Position numbers and translations under genes: made by a program. A stretch of DNA of 64,000 bases from assembly GCA_964595575.1 (NCBI GenBank), contig CAZQRA010000005.1:29626-93625 (forward strand), given 5' to 3'. This stretch comes from PALSA-612 sp964595575. Its GTDB lineage: Bacteria > Actinomycetota > Thermoleophilia > Gaiellales > Gaiellaceae. The notes under the pieces are model-generated. The model worked only from the letters and a program-made list of their open reading frames with translations. It did not search any database and was not told where the DNA came from. This document shows positions 35,695 to 43,596 of this stretch, piece by piece (position 1 is the first letter of the stretch; each line of letters opens with the position of its first letter).

Positions 35695-35700
35695 AGGCTA
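35695..35700 (-). promoter_or_regulatory. -10 box TAGCCT for the FmdB-type gene
   Basis: TAGCCT ends 7 nt before the ATG at 35687, in the leaderless spacing seen across this window. Confidence 0.4.
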
Positions 35701-35752
35701 CCATCGGCAGACCGCGCGGGATCGCCCGCTCCAGCCGGGCGCAGGGGCAGGT

Positions 35753-35953
35753 CTACGACCGCTGCCTGGAGCCGATGCCCTGCTCCAGCGTCTCCCGGTA
35801 GCAGGGGGCGCTCTCGAAGGCGGCGAGGCCGGGGGACGATCCCGGCAGGGGCCCGCTCGGCCGCCGGCGGGCTGCCACGAGAGCGGCGAAGGCCCCGACT
35901 ACGCTCCCCAGGAGGAAGTCCCTGAGCCTTCCCGCCGAGCCTTGATCGGGCAT
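35753..35953 (-). CDS. Small membrane-anchored protein of unknown function
   Basis: 66 residues with one hydrophobic segment (FLLGSVVGAFAALVAA), an arginine cluster (RRRPSG) and a soluble end AAFESAPCYRETLEQG. No family recognised. A strong TACAAT -10 box ends 6 nt before the ATG at 35953, which supports expression. It is divergent from the pseudouridine kinase gene, with only 14 bp between start codons. Confidence 0.6.
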   Translation of the reverse strand: MPDQGSAGRLRDFLLGSVVGAFAALVAARRRPSGPLPGSSPGLAAFESAPCYRETLEQGIGSRQRS

Positions 35954-35959
35954 GCCACG

Positions 35960-35965
35960 ATTGTA
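35960..35965 (-). promoter_or_regulatory. -10 box TACAAT for the 66-residue protein
   Basis: TACAAT ends 6 nt before the ATG at 35953 and lies almost at the start codon of the divergent psuK. Confidence 0.5.
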
Positions 35966-35967
35966 CG

Positions 35968-36786
35968 GTGCTTGTCTGCGCCGTCGGCGACCTCCTCCTG
36001 GACGTGATCGTGCGCCTGGAGGAGCCCCTGCGCCCCGACGACGATGCCCGAGCGCAGACGCACCTGGGAGCGGGCGGTCAGGCAGCCAACGTGGCCGTCT
36101 GGGCGGCCTTCTTGGGGGCGAGCTCGCGGCTCATCGCCAAGCGGGCACGCGACCCCTGGGCCCGCCTGGTCGGCGCCGAGCTGGCCCGGCGGGGGGTGGA
36201 GGTCCTGGGGCCGGTGGTGGCAGGACGAAGCGGGGTCGTGGTCTCCTTGGTCGAGAGCGACGGGAAGCGCACCATGGCCAGCGATCGGGGTGTGGCCGCC
36301 GACCTCGCTCCCGACGAGGTCGATGGAGCTTGGCTGAGCGGAGTGGACATCCTCCACCTCTCCGGCTACCTCCTCCTCCGACCTCCGGGGGAGGCGGCCG
36401 CGGCCAAGGCGGCGGAGGCGGCCAAGACCCAGGGGGCTCGCGTCAGCGTCGATCTCTCCTCGGCCAGGGGGATCGAGGCTTCGGGCCCGAGGAGGCTGCT
36501 TCGGCAGCTGGCGGCGCTTTCCCCCGACGTCGTGCTCGCCGGCGAGCGGGAGCTCGAGGCCCTGGGCTCCTTCCCTCCCGCCGGGGAGATCGTGGTCAAG
36601 CGGGGGCCGGCCGGCGTGCGCGTCCTTCGAGGCGGGCAGAGCGAGGACCACGCCCCCCTCCCCGGCCCGGTGGTCGATCCCACCGGGGCAGGCGACGCCT
36701 TCGCGGCCGGCTTCCTCCTGGGCGGGGTCGAGCTCGGCCTGCAGGCAGCTGCCCGCTGCGTCGCGGCCATGGGCGCCATGCCGTGA
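35968..36786 (+). CDS. psuK: PfkB family kinase, probable pseudouridine kinase
   Basis: 272 residues of the ribokinase/PfkB family: N-terminal VGDLLLDVIVRL, substrate-binding GAGGQAANVAVWAAFLGA, and the ATP/anion-hole motif VVDPTGAGDAFAAGFLLGG with the catalytic Asp. PfkB kinases vary in substrate; pseudouridine is proposed because the stop overlaps the start of psuG (GTGA), an arrangement typical of pseudouridine catabolism. It would make pseudouridine 5'-phosphate. The start is GTG at 35968. Confidence 0.82.
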   Translation: MLVCAVGDLLLDVIVRLEEPLRPDDDARAQTHLGAGGQAANVAVWAAFLGASSRLIAKRARDPWARLVGAELARRGVEVLGPVVAGRSGVVVSLVESDGKRTMASDRGVAADLAPDEVDGAWLSGVDILHLSGYLLLRPPGEAAAAKAAEAAKTQGARVSVDLSSARGIEASGPRRLLRQLAALSPDVVLAGERELEALGSFPPAGEIVVKRGPAGVRVLRGGQSEDHAPLPGPVVDPTGAGDAFAAGFLLGGVELGLQAAARCVAAMGAMP

Positions 36787-37721
36787 GCTCCTACCTGGCC
36801 CTCTCGCCCGAGGTCGCCGCGGCCCTGGCCGCCGGCGAGCCTGTGGTAGCCCTGGAGACCACCCTCGTGGCGCACGGCTTCCCGCCCGGGGAGGGACTCG
36901 AGGTCGGCCGGGAGTGCGAGCGGCGCGTGCGGGAGGCAGGAGCCGTGCCGGCCACGGTCGCCGTCCTTCGGGGCCGGCTTCGGGTCGGCCTGGCCCCGCG
37001 GGAGCTGGAGCAGGTGGCCAGAGCCGGCGCCGAGGCTTGCAAGGTGGGCCCCCGCGATCTCGCCGCCTGCCTCCTCCAGGGCTCCGTGGGCGCCACCACG
37101 GTGGCCGCGACCCTGGTCGCCTGCCGACTGGCCGGCATCCGGACGATGGCCACGGGCGGGATCGGGGGCGTGCACCGCGGTCTTTCAGCCAGGCCGGACG
37201 TCTCCGCCGACCTGAGCGAGCTTGCCCGCACCCCTGCCCTCGTCGTCTGCTCGGGCGTGAAGTCGCTCCTCGACGTGCCGGCCACGTTCGAGGCGCTGGA
37301 GACCTTGGGCGTTCCCCTGGTCGGCTTCCGGGCCGACCAGGCTCCCCTCTTCTACGCCGCTGCCGGCGGCCCGCCGGTACCCTCGCGCGTGGACCACCCC
37401 GAGGAGGCGGCCCGCCTCGCGGAGGCCCACTGGCGCCTAGGGCTGAGATCCTCCGTCCTCCTCCTGCGGCCGCCCCAGCCTGCGCTCGACGGGGTGGAGC
37501 CGCTCATCGAGGAGGCCCTGGCCGAGGCAGGGCGGAGGGGCATCGCGGGGCCCGCCCTGACCCCCTTCGTCCTTGCCTTCCTGCACGAGCGAAGCGGCGG
37601 GCGCACCCTCGAGGTGAACAGGCGGCTGGTCGCCGACAACGCCGGCCTCGCCGCCGAGGTCGCGGCCGCGTTGGCTGCGCTCGGCCGAGCCGCCCTGGAC
37701 GCGGGGGCCGCCGACCGCTAG
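36783..37721 (+). CDS. psuG: Pseudouridine-5'-phosphate glycosidase
   Basis: 312 residues, the normal length. Family motifs: VVALETTLVAHGFPPGEGLEV, the active-site region ACKVGPRDLA, TVAATLVACRLAGI, ATGGIGGVHRG, SADLSELARTPALVVCSGVKSLLDVPAT (key residues DLSEL, CSGVKS) and VNRRLVADNAGLAAEVA. It splits pseudouridine-5'-P into uracil and ribose-5-P, recycling RNA breakdown products. The GTG at 36783 is coupled to psuK. Confidence 0.93.
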   Translation: MSSYLALSPEVAAALAAGEPVVALETTLVAHGFPPGEGLEVGRECERRVREAGAVPATVAVLRGRLRVGLAPRELEQVARAGAEACKVGPRDLAACLLQGSVGATTVAATLVACRLAGIRTMATGGIGGVHRGLSARPDVSADLSELARTPALVVCSGVKSLLDVPATFEALETLGVPLVGFRADQAPLFYAAAGGPPVPSRVDHPEEAARLAEAHWRLGLRSSVLLLRPPQPALDGVEPLIEEALAEAGRRGIAGPALTPFVLAFLHERSGGRTLEVNRRLVADNAGLAAEVAAALAALGRAALDAGAADR

Positions 37722-37724
37722 GGT
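37719..37724 (+). promoter_or_regulatory. -10 box TAGGGT for the P460-like gene
   Basis: TAGGGT overlaps the psuG stop codon and ends 6 nt before the GTG at 37731. Confidence 0.4.
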
Positions 37725-37730
37725 CGCCGC

Positions 37731-38186
37731 GTGCGCCTCCGGGTCGCAGCTAGCGCCTTCGCCTTGGCGACGGTTTGTGCCGCAGGGGGTGCGCTGGCCG
37801 CCGGCCTGCCCGGCATCCCGAAGCGGTTCCAGCCCTACCGCTCATGGCCCCGAGTGAACGCGAAGCCGATCAAGCCGACGGCGACGACGGCCCACCCAGG
37901 CCTCAAGAACGTGTACGCGAGCAGGCGGGCCGTGGGCGGCCGCTATCCCTACGGCACGCTGATCGTGAAGGAGGGGTCGACAACGGCGGGCGGCGCCCGC
38001 TTCGTCAGCCTCATCGCGACCATGCGCAAGACACGGGGCGCCGACCCGAAGCACGGCGACTGGACGTTCGTGGAGTGGACGCGCTCCTCCCCGCGCGAGC
38101 GCTTCCGGGTGATCGCCCGGGACGCCACCTGCTGGAGTTGCCACGCTCAGGCGAAGGCGACCGACTGGGTGTTCACGACCGGGTAG
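37731..38186 (+). CDS. Cytochrome P460-like secreted heme protein
   Basis: 151 residues with a signal peptide (1-23, ending GGALAAG). The rest resembles the cytochrome P460 fold: AVGGRYPYGTLIVKEG, KHGDWTFVEW and the C-terminal heme-binding CWSCHAQAKATDWVFT with one CXXCH. P460 proteins include hydroxylamine and cytochrome c'-beta types; which applies cannot be seen. It would need the Ccm system encoded at 0.4-7 kb for heme attachment. It overlaps the convergent membrane protein gene by 14 nt. Confidence 0.78.
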   Translation: MRLRVAASAFALATVCAAGGALAAGLPGIPKRFQPYRSWPRVNAKPIKPTATTAHPGLKNVYASRRAVGGRYPYGTLIVKEGSTTAGGARFVSLIATMRKTRGADPKHGDWTFVEWTRSSPRERFRVIARDATCWSCHAQAKATDWVFTTG

Positions 38187-38844
38187 CGCGGAGCGGCGAG
38201 CTTCGGGCGACCTGGTCGTAGTACAGGTGGGCGCCCCCCAGGAAGAGGAGCGGCGACACGACGAGGTTGGCGAGGAAGGCGGCCACGATCAGGGCTTGGT
38301 CGCTGAGGCCGGTCAAGAGCTGGAAGAGGAGAAGCTGGGTGAGGCCGACCAGGAGGACGAGCAAGGCAAGAGCTCCGGCTGCGTGCACGTAGTCGGCCCG
38401 GCCCAGCTGGAAGCCGCGCCGCAAGGAGTCGCGGACCCCTGTCCCCTCGATGACCGCCGCCGGCACCGCCAGGCCGATGGCAGCCAGCCAGAGAACGGCG
38501 GGGAGGACGAGGAGAGCCGCGAGGTAGGGCACGGGAAGCGAGACGAGGAGGGCGACGACGAGGGCGATCCGCGCGCTCGCGGCCTGGAAGGGAAGGCCGG
38601 AGACGAGGAAGCAGGCTTGGATGAAGGCGAGGCTCATGAGGACGGGAAAGCCGACGGCCACGATCACCACCTGGGCGCCCCGAGGAGCCTGGGCCCCGGC
38701 GACGGTGAGGGCGGCGGGTCCCAGCCCGAGGGCGAGCGAGGCCCAGAAGCGATCGCCGTAGAACCGCACCGTGTCGGCCACGAGCTGGCCGACGGTCCTC
38801 CGTCCCGGATCCACGGGGCTCCTCTCCCTTGCGCGACGGGCCAC
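38173..38844 (-). CDS. Multi-span membrane protein of unknown function
   Basis: 223 residues with about five or six hydrophobic helices (WASLALGLGPAALTVAG, VVIVAVGFPVLMSLAFIQACFL, IALVVALLVSLPVPYLAALLVLPAVLWLAAIGLAVP and others). The middle EGTGVRDSLRRGFQLGRADYVHAAGALALL resembles the conserved loop of YciC/glycerophosphoryl-diesterase-membrane-domain-like proteins, but the assignment is weak. The GTG at 38844 (VARRARERSPVDPG) is preferred over the upstream start at 38985. Confidence 0.65.
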   Translation of the reverse strand: MARRARERSPVDPGRRTVGQLVADTVRFYGDRFWASLALGLGPAALTVAGAQAPRGAQVVIVAVGFPVLMSLAFIQACFLVSGLPFQAASARIALVVALLVSLPVPYLAALLVLPAVLWLAAIGLAVPAAVIEGTGVRDSLRRGFQLGRADYVHAAGALALLVLLVGLTQLLLFQLLTGLSDQALIVAAFLANLVVSPLLFLGGAHLYYDQVARSSPLRATRS

Positions 38845-38883
38845 GCGCCAACCGTACCGTCCCCCGCCGGCAGGGAGGCCCGC

Positions 38884-38889
38884 TAGAGT
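38884..38889 (+). promoter_or_regulatory. -10 box TAGAGT for the 38-residue basic protein
   Basis: TAGAGT ends 9 nt before the ATG at 38899, at the spacing typical of leaderless genes here. Confidence 0.4.
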
Positions 38890-38898
38890 GGTCAGGCG

Positions 38899-39015
38899 AT
38901 GGGACGCGGAGACAGGCCCAAGGTTCGCTGGAAGCGCGACCGTCAGCGCAAGAAGAAGGCCCGCGAGAAGCGCAAGGCGGCCCAAGCCGGAGCGGCGCCC
39001 AAGGCATCCGCGTAG
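38899..39015 (+). CDS. Tiny basic protein (38 residues), unknown function
   Basis: A short complete ORF beginning MGRGDRPKVRWKRDRQRKKK and ending KAAQAGAAPKASA. Nearly half the residues are Lys/Arg, suggesting an RNA- or ribosome-binding peptide. The start MGRGDR recalls the MGKGDR start of ribosomal protein bTHX, but the rest does not match. Support for expression: a TAGAGT -10 box just upstream, an AGG element 3 nt before ATG, and a hairpin immediately downstream separating it from convergent clpB. Function is not assigned. Confidence 0.6.
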   Translation: MGRGDRPKVRWKRDRQRKKKAREKRKAAQAGAAPKASA

Positions 39016-39031
39016 CCTGCCTGCGGGCGCC

Positions 39032-39051
39032 CGCGGGCGACCCCGCCCGCG
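39032..39051. terminator. Hairpin between the tiny basic gene and clpB
   Basis: Arms CGCGGGCG (39032-39039) and CGCCCGCG (39044-39051) form an 8-bp stem with an ACCC loop between convergent genes, ending one base before the clpB stop codon. Termination in both directions is inferred. Confidence 0.5.
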
Positions 39052-39052
39052 C

Positions 39053-41530
39053 CTAGGTCGCCGCCGCGGCGGGGGCGGGGGCTCGCCGGAAGACGAGCCC
39101 GCCGTTCTCCGCGTCCACCACCACCGTGTCCCCCTCCACGAGCTCGCGCTGGAGCAGCTTCTTGGCCAGCGGGTTCTCGATCAAGCGCTGGATCGCCCGC
39201 TTGAGCGGCCTGGCCCCGTAGGCGGGATCCCAGCCCGCCTCGGCCACGAGCTCCTTGGCCTCGTCCGTGAGCTCGATGTCCAGGCCGCGCTCCCGGAGCC
39301 GAAGGCGAAGCCGCCTGATCTGGAGCTCGACGATCTCGGCCAGCTGCTCCCGGGTGAGCGACCGGAACTCGATGACCTCGTCGATCCGGTTCAGGAACTC
39401 GGGCCGGAAGTGCTCCCGGAGCGCCTCCCGGGAGCGGATGTTCGAGGTCATGATGATGACCGTGTTACGGAAGTCGACCGTGCGTCCGTGGCCGTCGGTG
39501 AGCCGGCCGTCATCCAGGATCTGGAGGAGGAGGTCGAACACCTCCGGGTGGGCCTTCTCGATCTCGTCCAGGAGCACGACCGAGTAGGGGCGTCGCCGCA
39601 CCGCCTCGGTCAACTGGCCTCCCTCCTCGTAGCCGACGTAGCCGGGCGGGGCGCCGATCAGGCGGCTCACGGTGTGCCGCTCCTGGTACTCGGACATGTC
39701 CAGCCGGACCATGGCCCGCTCATCGTCGAACATGAACTCGGCCAAGGCCCGGGCCAGCTCCGTCTTTCCCACCCCGGTCGGGCCCAGGAAGATGAACGAG
39801 CCGATGGGGCGGTTGGGATCCTGCAGCCCCGAGCGGGCGCGGCGGAGCGCGTTCGCCACCGCCTCGACGGCCTCGTCCTGGCCCACCACCCGCTCGTGCA
39901 GGCGCTCCTCCATGTGGATGAGCTTCTCCGTCTCCCCCTCGAGGAGCCGCGTCACCGGGATTCCCGTCCAGCGGGAGACGACGGCGGCGATGTCGTCCTC
40001 GTCCACCTCCTCCTTCACCATGGGCTCGCGCTCCCGGGTCGCCGCCTCCCGCTCGGCGAGCTCCTTCTCCAGGGCGGGAAGCTCGCCGTAGCGGATCTCC
40101 GCCACCCGTTGCAGGTTCCCCTCCCGCTCGGCTCGCTCGGCCTCCATCTTGAGCTCGTCGATGCGGCGGGTGATCTCCTTCACCCGCTCCAGCGCCTCCT
40201 TCTCCTTGGCCCAGCGGGCTGCCAGCTCGTCCCGGGCCGCCTTGGCCTCGGCCAGCTCGCGCTCGACCGGCTCCCGCACCTCCGGCGCCTCCTTGGCCAT
40301 GGCCGCCAGCTCGATCTCGAGCTGGCGGACGCGGCGCTCGGCCTCGTCCAGCTCGAGCGGCACCGAGTCGATCTCCATCCGCACCCGCGAGGCGGCCTCG
40401 TCCACCAGGTCGATGGCCTTGTCGGGGAGGAAGCGCCCGGAGATGTAGCGGTCGGCCAGCACGGCGGCGGCGACGAGGGCGGCGTCGCGGATGCGCACCC
40501 CGTGGTGGGCCTCGTAGCGCTCCTTGAGCCCGCGCAGGATGGCGATGGTGTCGGCCACCGAAGGCTCTCCCACCAGGATCGGCTGGAAGCGCCGCTCGAG
40601 GGCCGCATCCTTCTCGACGTGCTCCCGGTACTCGTCCAGCGTGGTCGCGCCGATGCAGCGAAGCTCGCCCCGGGCCAGCATGGGCTTGAGCATGTTGGCC
40701 GCGTCGACGGCCCCCTCGGCGGCGCCGGCGCCGACGATGGTGTGCAGCTCGTCGATGAAGACGATGAGGTCGCCCTCGGCCGCCTTGATCTCCTGGAGCA
40801 CCGCCTTCAGGCGCTCCTCGAACTCGCCCCGGTACTTGGTGCCGGCGACGAGGGCGCCGATGTCGAGCGCCCACACCCGCTTACCCTTGAGCCCTTCCGG
40901 CACGTCGCCGGCCACGATGCGCTGCGCCAGGCCTTCGACGATCGCCGTCTTCCCCACGCCGGGGTCGCCGATGAGAACCGGGTTGTTCTTCGTTCGCCGG
41001 GACAGGACCTGGATCACCCGCCGGATCTCCTCGTCGCGCCCGATCACGGGGTCGAGCTTCCCCGCCTCGGCCAGGGCGGTGAGGTCGCGGCCGAACTTCT
41101 CCAGGGCCTGGTAGCTTCCCTCCGGATCCTCGGACGTGACCCGCTGGCTTCCCCGCACCTGGCGGAGGCGGGCGAGGAGTTCCTCCCTGGGGACGACGTC
41201 GAGCGCCAGCAGCAGGTGCTCCACCGATACGTACTCGTCGTCGAGGGAGCGCATCTCGGCCTCGGCCTTATCGAGGATCTCCGACAGCCGCCGCGACAGG
41301 GTGGGCTGCTGGGTGGCGCCGCTCACGGCCGGAAGCCGGGATAGCCGCTCCTCCGCCTGCCGCCTGACCGCCTCCATCCGCGGGCCGAGCAGGGTGCGAG
41401 GAAGCTCCTGCTCGAGCAGGGCGAGGAGCAGGTGATCGGGGGTGATCTCGGGGTTACCGCGGCGGCGGGCGAGCTCCTGGGCGCCTGCCACCGCCTCTCG
41501 GCTCTTCACGGTCAGTCGGTTGAAGTCCAT
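39053..41530 (-). CDS. clpB: ATP-dependent disaggregase ClpB
   Basis: 825 residues: a ClpN domain (1-140, somewhat short), AAA-1 with Walker A LIGDPGVGKTAIVEGLA and VFIDELHTIVGAG, a coiled-coil middle domain (about 380-500) that marks ClpB rather than ClpA/C, AAA-2 with FLGPTGVGKTELARALAEF and VVLLDEIEKAHPEVF, and a C-terminal D2 small domain. It works with DnaK to rescue aggregated proteins. It starts 4 nt after hspR and ends the dnaK operon. Confidence 0.96.
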   Translation of the reverse strand: MDFNRLTVKSREAVAGAQELARRRGNPEITPDHLLLALLEQELPRTLLGPRMEAVRRQAEERLSRLPAVSGATQQPTLSRRLSEILDKAEAEMRSLDDEYVSVEHLLLALDVVPREELLARLRQVRGSQRVTSEDPEGSYQALEKFGRDLTALAEAGKLDPVIGRDEEIRRVIQVLSRRTKNNPVLIGDPGVGKTAIVEGLAQRIVAGDVPEGLKGKRVWALDIGALVAGTKYRGEFEERLKAVLQEIKAAEGDLIVFIDELHTIVGAGAAEGAVDAANMLKPMLARGELRCIGATTLDEYREHVEKDAALERRFQPILVGEPSVADTIAILRGLKERYEAHHGVRIRDAALVAAAVLADRYISGRFLPDKAIDLVDEAASRVRMEIDSVPLELDEAERRVRQLEIELAAMAKEAPEVREPVERELAEAKAARDELAARWAKEKEALERVKEITRRIDELKMEAERAEREGNLQRVAEIRYGELPALEKELAEREAATREREPMVKEEVDEDDIAAVVSRWTGIPVTRLLEGETEKLIHMEERLHERVVGQDEAVEAVANALRRARSGLQDPNRPIGSFIFLGPTGVGKTELARALAEFMFDDERAMVRLDMSEYQERHTVSRLIGAPPGYVGYEEGGQLTEAVRRRPYSVVLLDEIEKAHPEVFDLLLQILDDGRLTDGHGRTVDFRNTVIIMTSNIRSREALREHFRPEFLNRIDEVIEFRSLTREQLAEIVELQIRRLRLRLRERGLDIELTDEAKELVAEAGWDPAYGARPLKRAIQRLIENPLAKKLLQRELVEGDTVVVDAENGGLVFRRAPAPAAAAT

Positions 41531-41534
41531 CGCT

Positions 41535-41939
41535 CTAGCCTCGCGTCGTCGATCGTGGGAAGGGGGCCGGCAGTCGGGACGATCTCTGGGCCTCGGAGTA
41601 GAGCACGATCTCGCGCCGGTACTGCCGGTGCACGCGGCCGATCTCCTCCCGCATCTCCCGCTCCAGGCGCTCGACCCGGGCGCGCAGGGCCGCGATCTCG
41701 TCCTCCAGGGCGAGGACGCGGCGGACGCCGGCCAAGTTGAGGCCCAGCTCGGTGGTGAGGCGCTGGATCGCCCGCAGACGCTCGAGGTCACGCTCGGAGT
41801 ACAGGCGCGTCCCCCCGGGCGTACGCCCGGGGCGTACGAGCCCCTTGTACTCGTAGATGCGCAGGGTCTGGGGGTGCATGCCCACCAGCTCGGCCGCCAC
41901 CGAGATCGTGTACCGAGGCCTGTCGTCCCGCTCCACCAT
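41535..41939 (-). CDS. hspR: MerR-family heat-shock repressor HspR
   Basis: 134 residues: a MerR-type winged helix (RYTISVAAELVGMHPQTLRIYEYKGLVRPGRTPGGTRLYSERD, written at residues 9-51) followed by a coiled coil (LEDEIAALRARVERLEREM). The genetic position dnaK-grpE-dnaJ-hspR-clpB is diagnostic for HspR. It represses the operon by binding HAIR-type inverted repeats with DnaK as co-repressor. No perfect HAIR site is found upstream of dnaK here, only a loose one (see findings). Confidence 0.93.
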   Translation of the reverse strand: MVERDDRPRYTISVAAELVGMHPQTLRIYEYKGLVRPGRTPGGTRLYSERDLERLRAIQRLTTELGLNLAGVRRVLALEDEIAALRARVERLEREMREEIGRVHRQYRREIVLYSEAQRSSRLPAPFPRSTTRG

Positions 41940-41945
41940 CCCTCG

Positions 41946-43058
41946 TCAGCTCCTGAAGGCCTTTTCGCGGGGGCTCTCGGCCGAGATGCGCCGCAGCTCC
42001 TCGAGCAGCTCGCGCTCGCGCTTGCTGAGCTTGGTGGGCACCGTCACCCGCAGCCTGGCGTAGAGGTCGCCCCGCCCGCCTGCGCCCAGCCTGGGGGCTC
42101 CGCGGCCCGGCACGCGCAGGAGCTTGCCGTCCTGGGAGCCGGGCGGGATCTTGAGCGAGATCCTCCCGTCGGGGGTGGGCACCTCCACCTCCGCGCCCAG
42201 CGCCGCCTCGGGGAAGGTGATCGGGACGTCGATCTCCAGGTCCGCCTCCCCCCGCCGCCGGAAGAGAGGCGAGGGAAGGACGCGGGTGACGACGTAGAGG
42301 TCGCCCGCAGGGCCCCCCTGGTAGCCGGCCTCCCCCTTTCCCCGCAGGCGGATGCGGGTCCCGTCCTTGGCTCCAGGCGGGATGCGAACCTTGAACCGCC
42401 GGGCGCGCCGCTCCCTGCCCGTGCCCCGGCAGCGCGGGCACGGATCCTCGATCACGCTGCCGTGCCCTCGGCAGCGGGGGCAGGGGTGGGAGATGGCAAA
42501 GAGGCCCTGGGTCTCGGCCACCGTGCCCCGCCCCTGGCACTGGGGGCAGACGACCGGTGCCGTGCCCCGCCGCGCCCCCGAGCCGCCGCACTGGGAGCAA
42601 GGGCTCTCCAGGCTGACGGGAACGGTGACCTCCGCCCCGCGCAGGGCATCCTCGAAGGAGAGCGTGACCTCCACCTCCACGTCGGCTCCCCGCCGGCCCC
42701 GCTGACGGGGACCGGCGGCAGCCCCTCGGCCGCCGAAGAGGTCGCCGAAGAGGTCGCCCAGGCCGCCCAAGCCGCTGAAGAGGTCGCCGAGGTCCTCGAA
42801 CACGAACGTGCCCTCCGGCCCCAGTCTCCCGTCCGGAGAGCCGAACGCGTCGTAGCGCTTTCGCTTCTCCGGGTCGGAGAGGACGTCGTAGGCCGCCTGG
42901 ATCTCCTTGAAGCGCTCCTCGGCCTCCGGGTTGTCGGGGTTCTTGTCAGGGTGCCACTGGCGGGCGAGGCGCCGATAGGCCCTCTTGATCTCCTCCTGGG
43001 TCGCCGTCTTGGGGACGCCGAGGACGTCGTAGAGGTTCTTAGCTGTCCGCGTGGCCAC
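41946..43058 (-). CDS. dnaJ: Chaperone DnaJ
   Basis: 370 residues: J domain with WHPDKNPDN (HPD motif) near residue 36, a Gly/Phe-rich linker (DLFSGLGGLGDLFGDLFGG), four CXXCXGXG zinc repeats (CSQCGGSG, CPQCQGRG, CPRCRGHG, CPRCRGTG) and the C-terminal substrate domains. It stimulates DnaK ATPase. The GTG start at 43058 overlaps grpE by 20 nt. Confidence 0.96.
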   Translation of the reverse strand: MATRTAKNLYDVLGVPKTATQEEIKRAYRRLARQWHPDKNPDNPEAEERFKEIQAAYDVLSDPEKRKRYDAFGSPDGRLGPEGTFVFEDLGDLFSGLGGLGDLFGDLFGGRGAAAGPRQRGRRGADVEVEVTLSFEDALRGAEVTVPVSLESPCSQCGGSGARRGTAPVVCPQCQGRGTVAETQGLFAISHPCPRCRGHGSVIEDPCPRCRGTGRERRARRFKVRIPPGAKDGTRIRLRGKGEAGYQGGPAGDLYVVTRVLPSPLFRRRGEADLEIDVPITFPEAALGAEVEVPTPDGRISLKIPPGSQDGKLLRVPGRGAPRLGAGGRGDLYARLRVTVPTKLSKRERELLEELRRISAESPREKAFRS

Positions 43059-43596
43059 CGTCGCCGCTCGCCTCCTCCTTGGGGCCGGCCACCACCACCC
43101 GGGCCGGGCGCAGGACCCGGTCGCCGAGGCGGTAGCCTTTCTGCAGGACCTCGATCACGGAACCCTCCTCCGCGTCGGACGGCTGCTGGAGGAGCGCCTC
43201 GTGGACGTGGGGATCGAACTTGCCGTCGGTGGCGATCTCGACTAGGCCCTCGCGGACGAGTACGTCCAGGAGCTCGCGGTGGACGAGGCGCACCCCCTCC
43301 TCCAGCTTCGCCTCCTCGTGTTCAGCCGCCGCCTGCAGGGCCCGCTCGAGATCGTCGAGGACGGGGAGCAGAGCCTTGACGAGGCGCTCGTGGGCGCGNN
43401 NNNNNNNNNNNNNNNNNNNNNNNNNNNNNCTCTCCTGGTCGCGCGCGGCCCGCTTGCGGAAGTTGTCGAACTCGGCAGCGAGGCGCTTGAGGTCGTTCAG
43501 GTACTCGTCCCGCTTGGCCTCGGCCTCGGCCAGGCGCTGCTCGAGCTCCTCCACCCGCTGGGCAAGCTCGGCCTTGGTAGGGCTCTTCGCCGTCAC
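43039..43596 (-). CDS. grpE: Nucleotide exchange factor GrpE (interrupted by an assembly gap)
   Basis: About 185 codons including a 31-N gap at 43399-43429. The left part is a coiled coil (RVEELEQRLAEAEAKRDEYL, NDLKRLAAEFDNFRKR) and the right part begins AHERLVKALLPVLDDLERAL, ending with the beta domain FDPHVHEALLQQPSD and VIEVLQKGYRLGDRVLRPARVVV. Both sides are in the same frame with 31 Ns counted. The family usually has only about four residues in this place, so the gap length is probably arbitrary. It overlaps dnaK by 4 nt (GTGA). Confidence 0.92.
   Translation of the reverse strand: MTAKSPTKAELAQRVEELEQRLAEAEAKRDEYLNDLKRLAAEFDNFRKRAARDQEXXXXXXXXXXXRAHERLVKALLPVLDDLERALQAAAEHEEAKLEEGVRLVHRELLDVLVREGLVEIATDGKFDPHVHEALLQQPSDAEEGSVIEVLQKGYRLGDRVLRPARVVVAGPKEEASGDGGHADS
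43399..43429. other. Assembly gap (31 Ns) inside grpE
   Basis: Thirty-one consecutive Ns. The sequence across the gap is unknown, and the stated length need not be the true one. Confidence 1.

Noticed and set aside
35952..37721. 589-codon extension of psuG
   Set aside because: The upstream half is the out-of-frame reading of psuK; PsuG homology begins at GTG 36783.
38771..41344. 857-codon open frame on the plus strand
   Set aside because: It is exactly antisense to clpB, has the His/Leu/Gly/Asp-rich composition of a GC-rich antisense frame and no recognisable domain.
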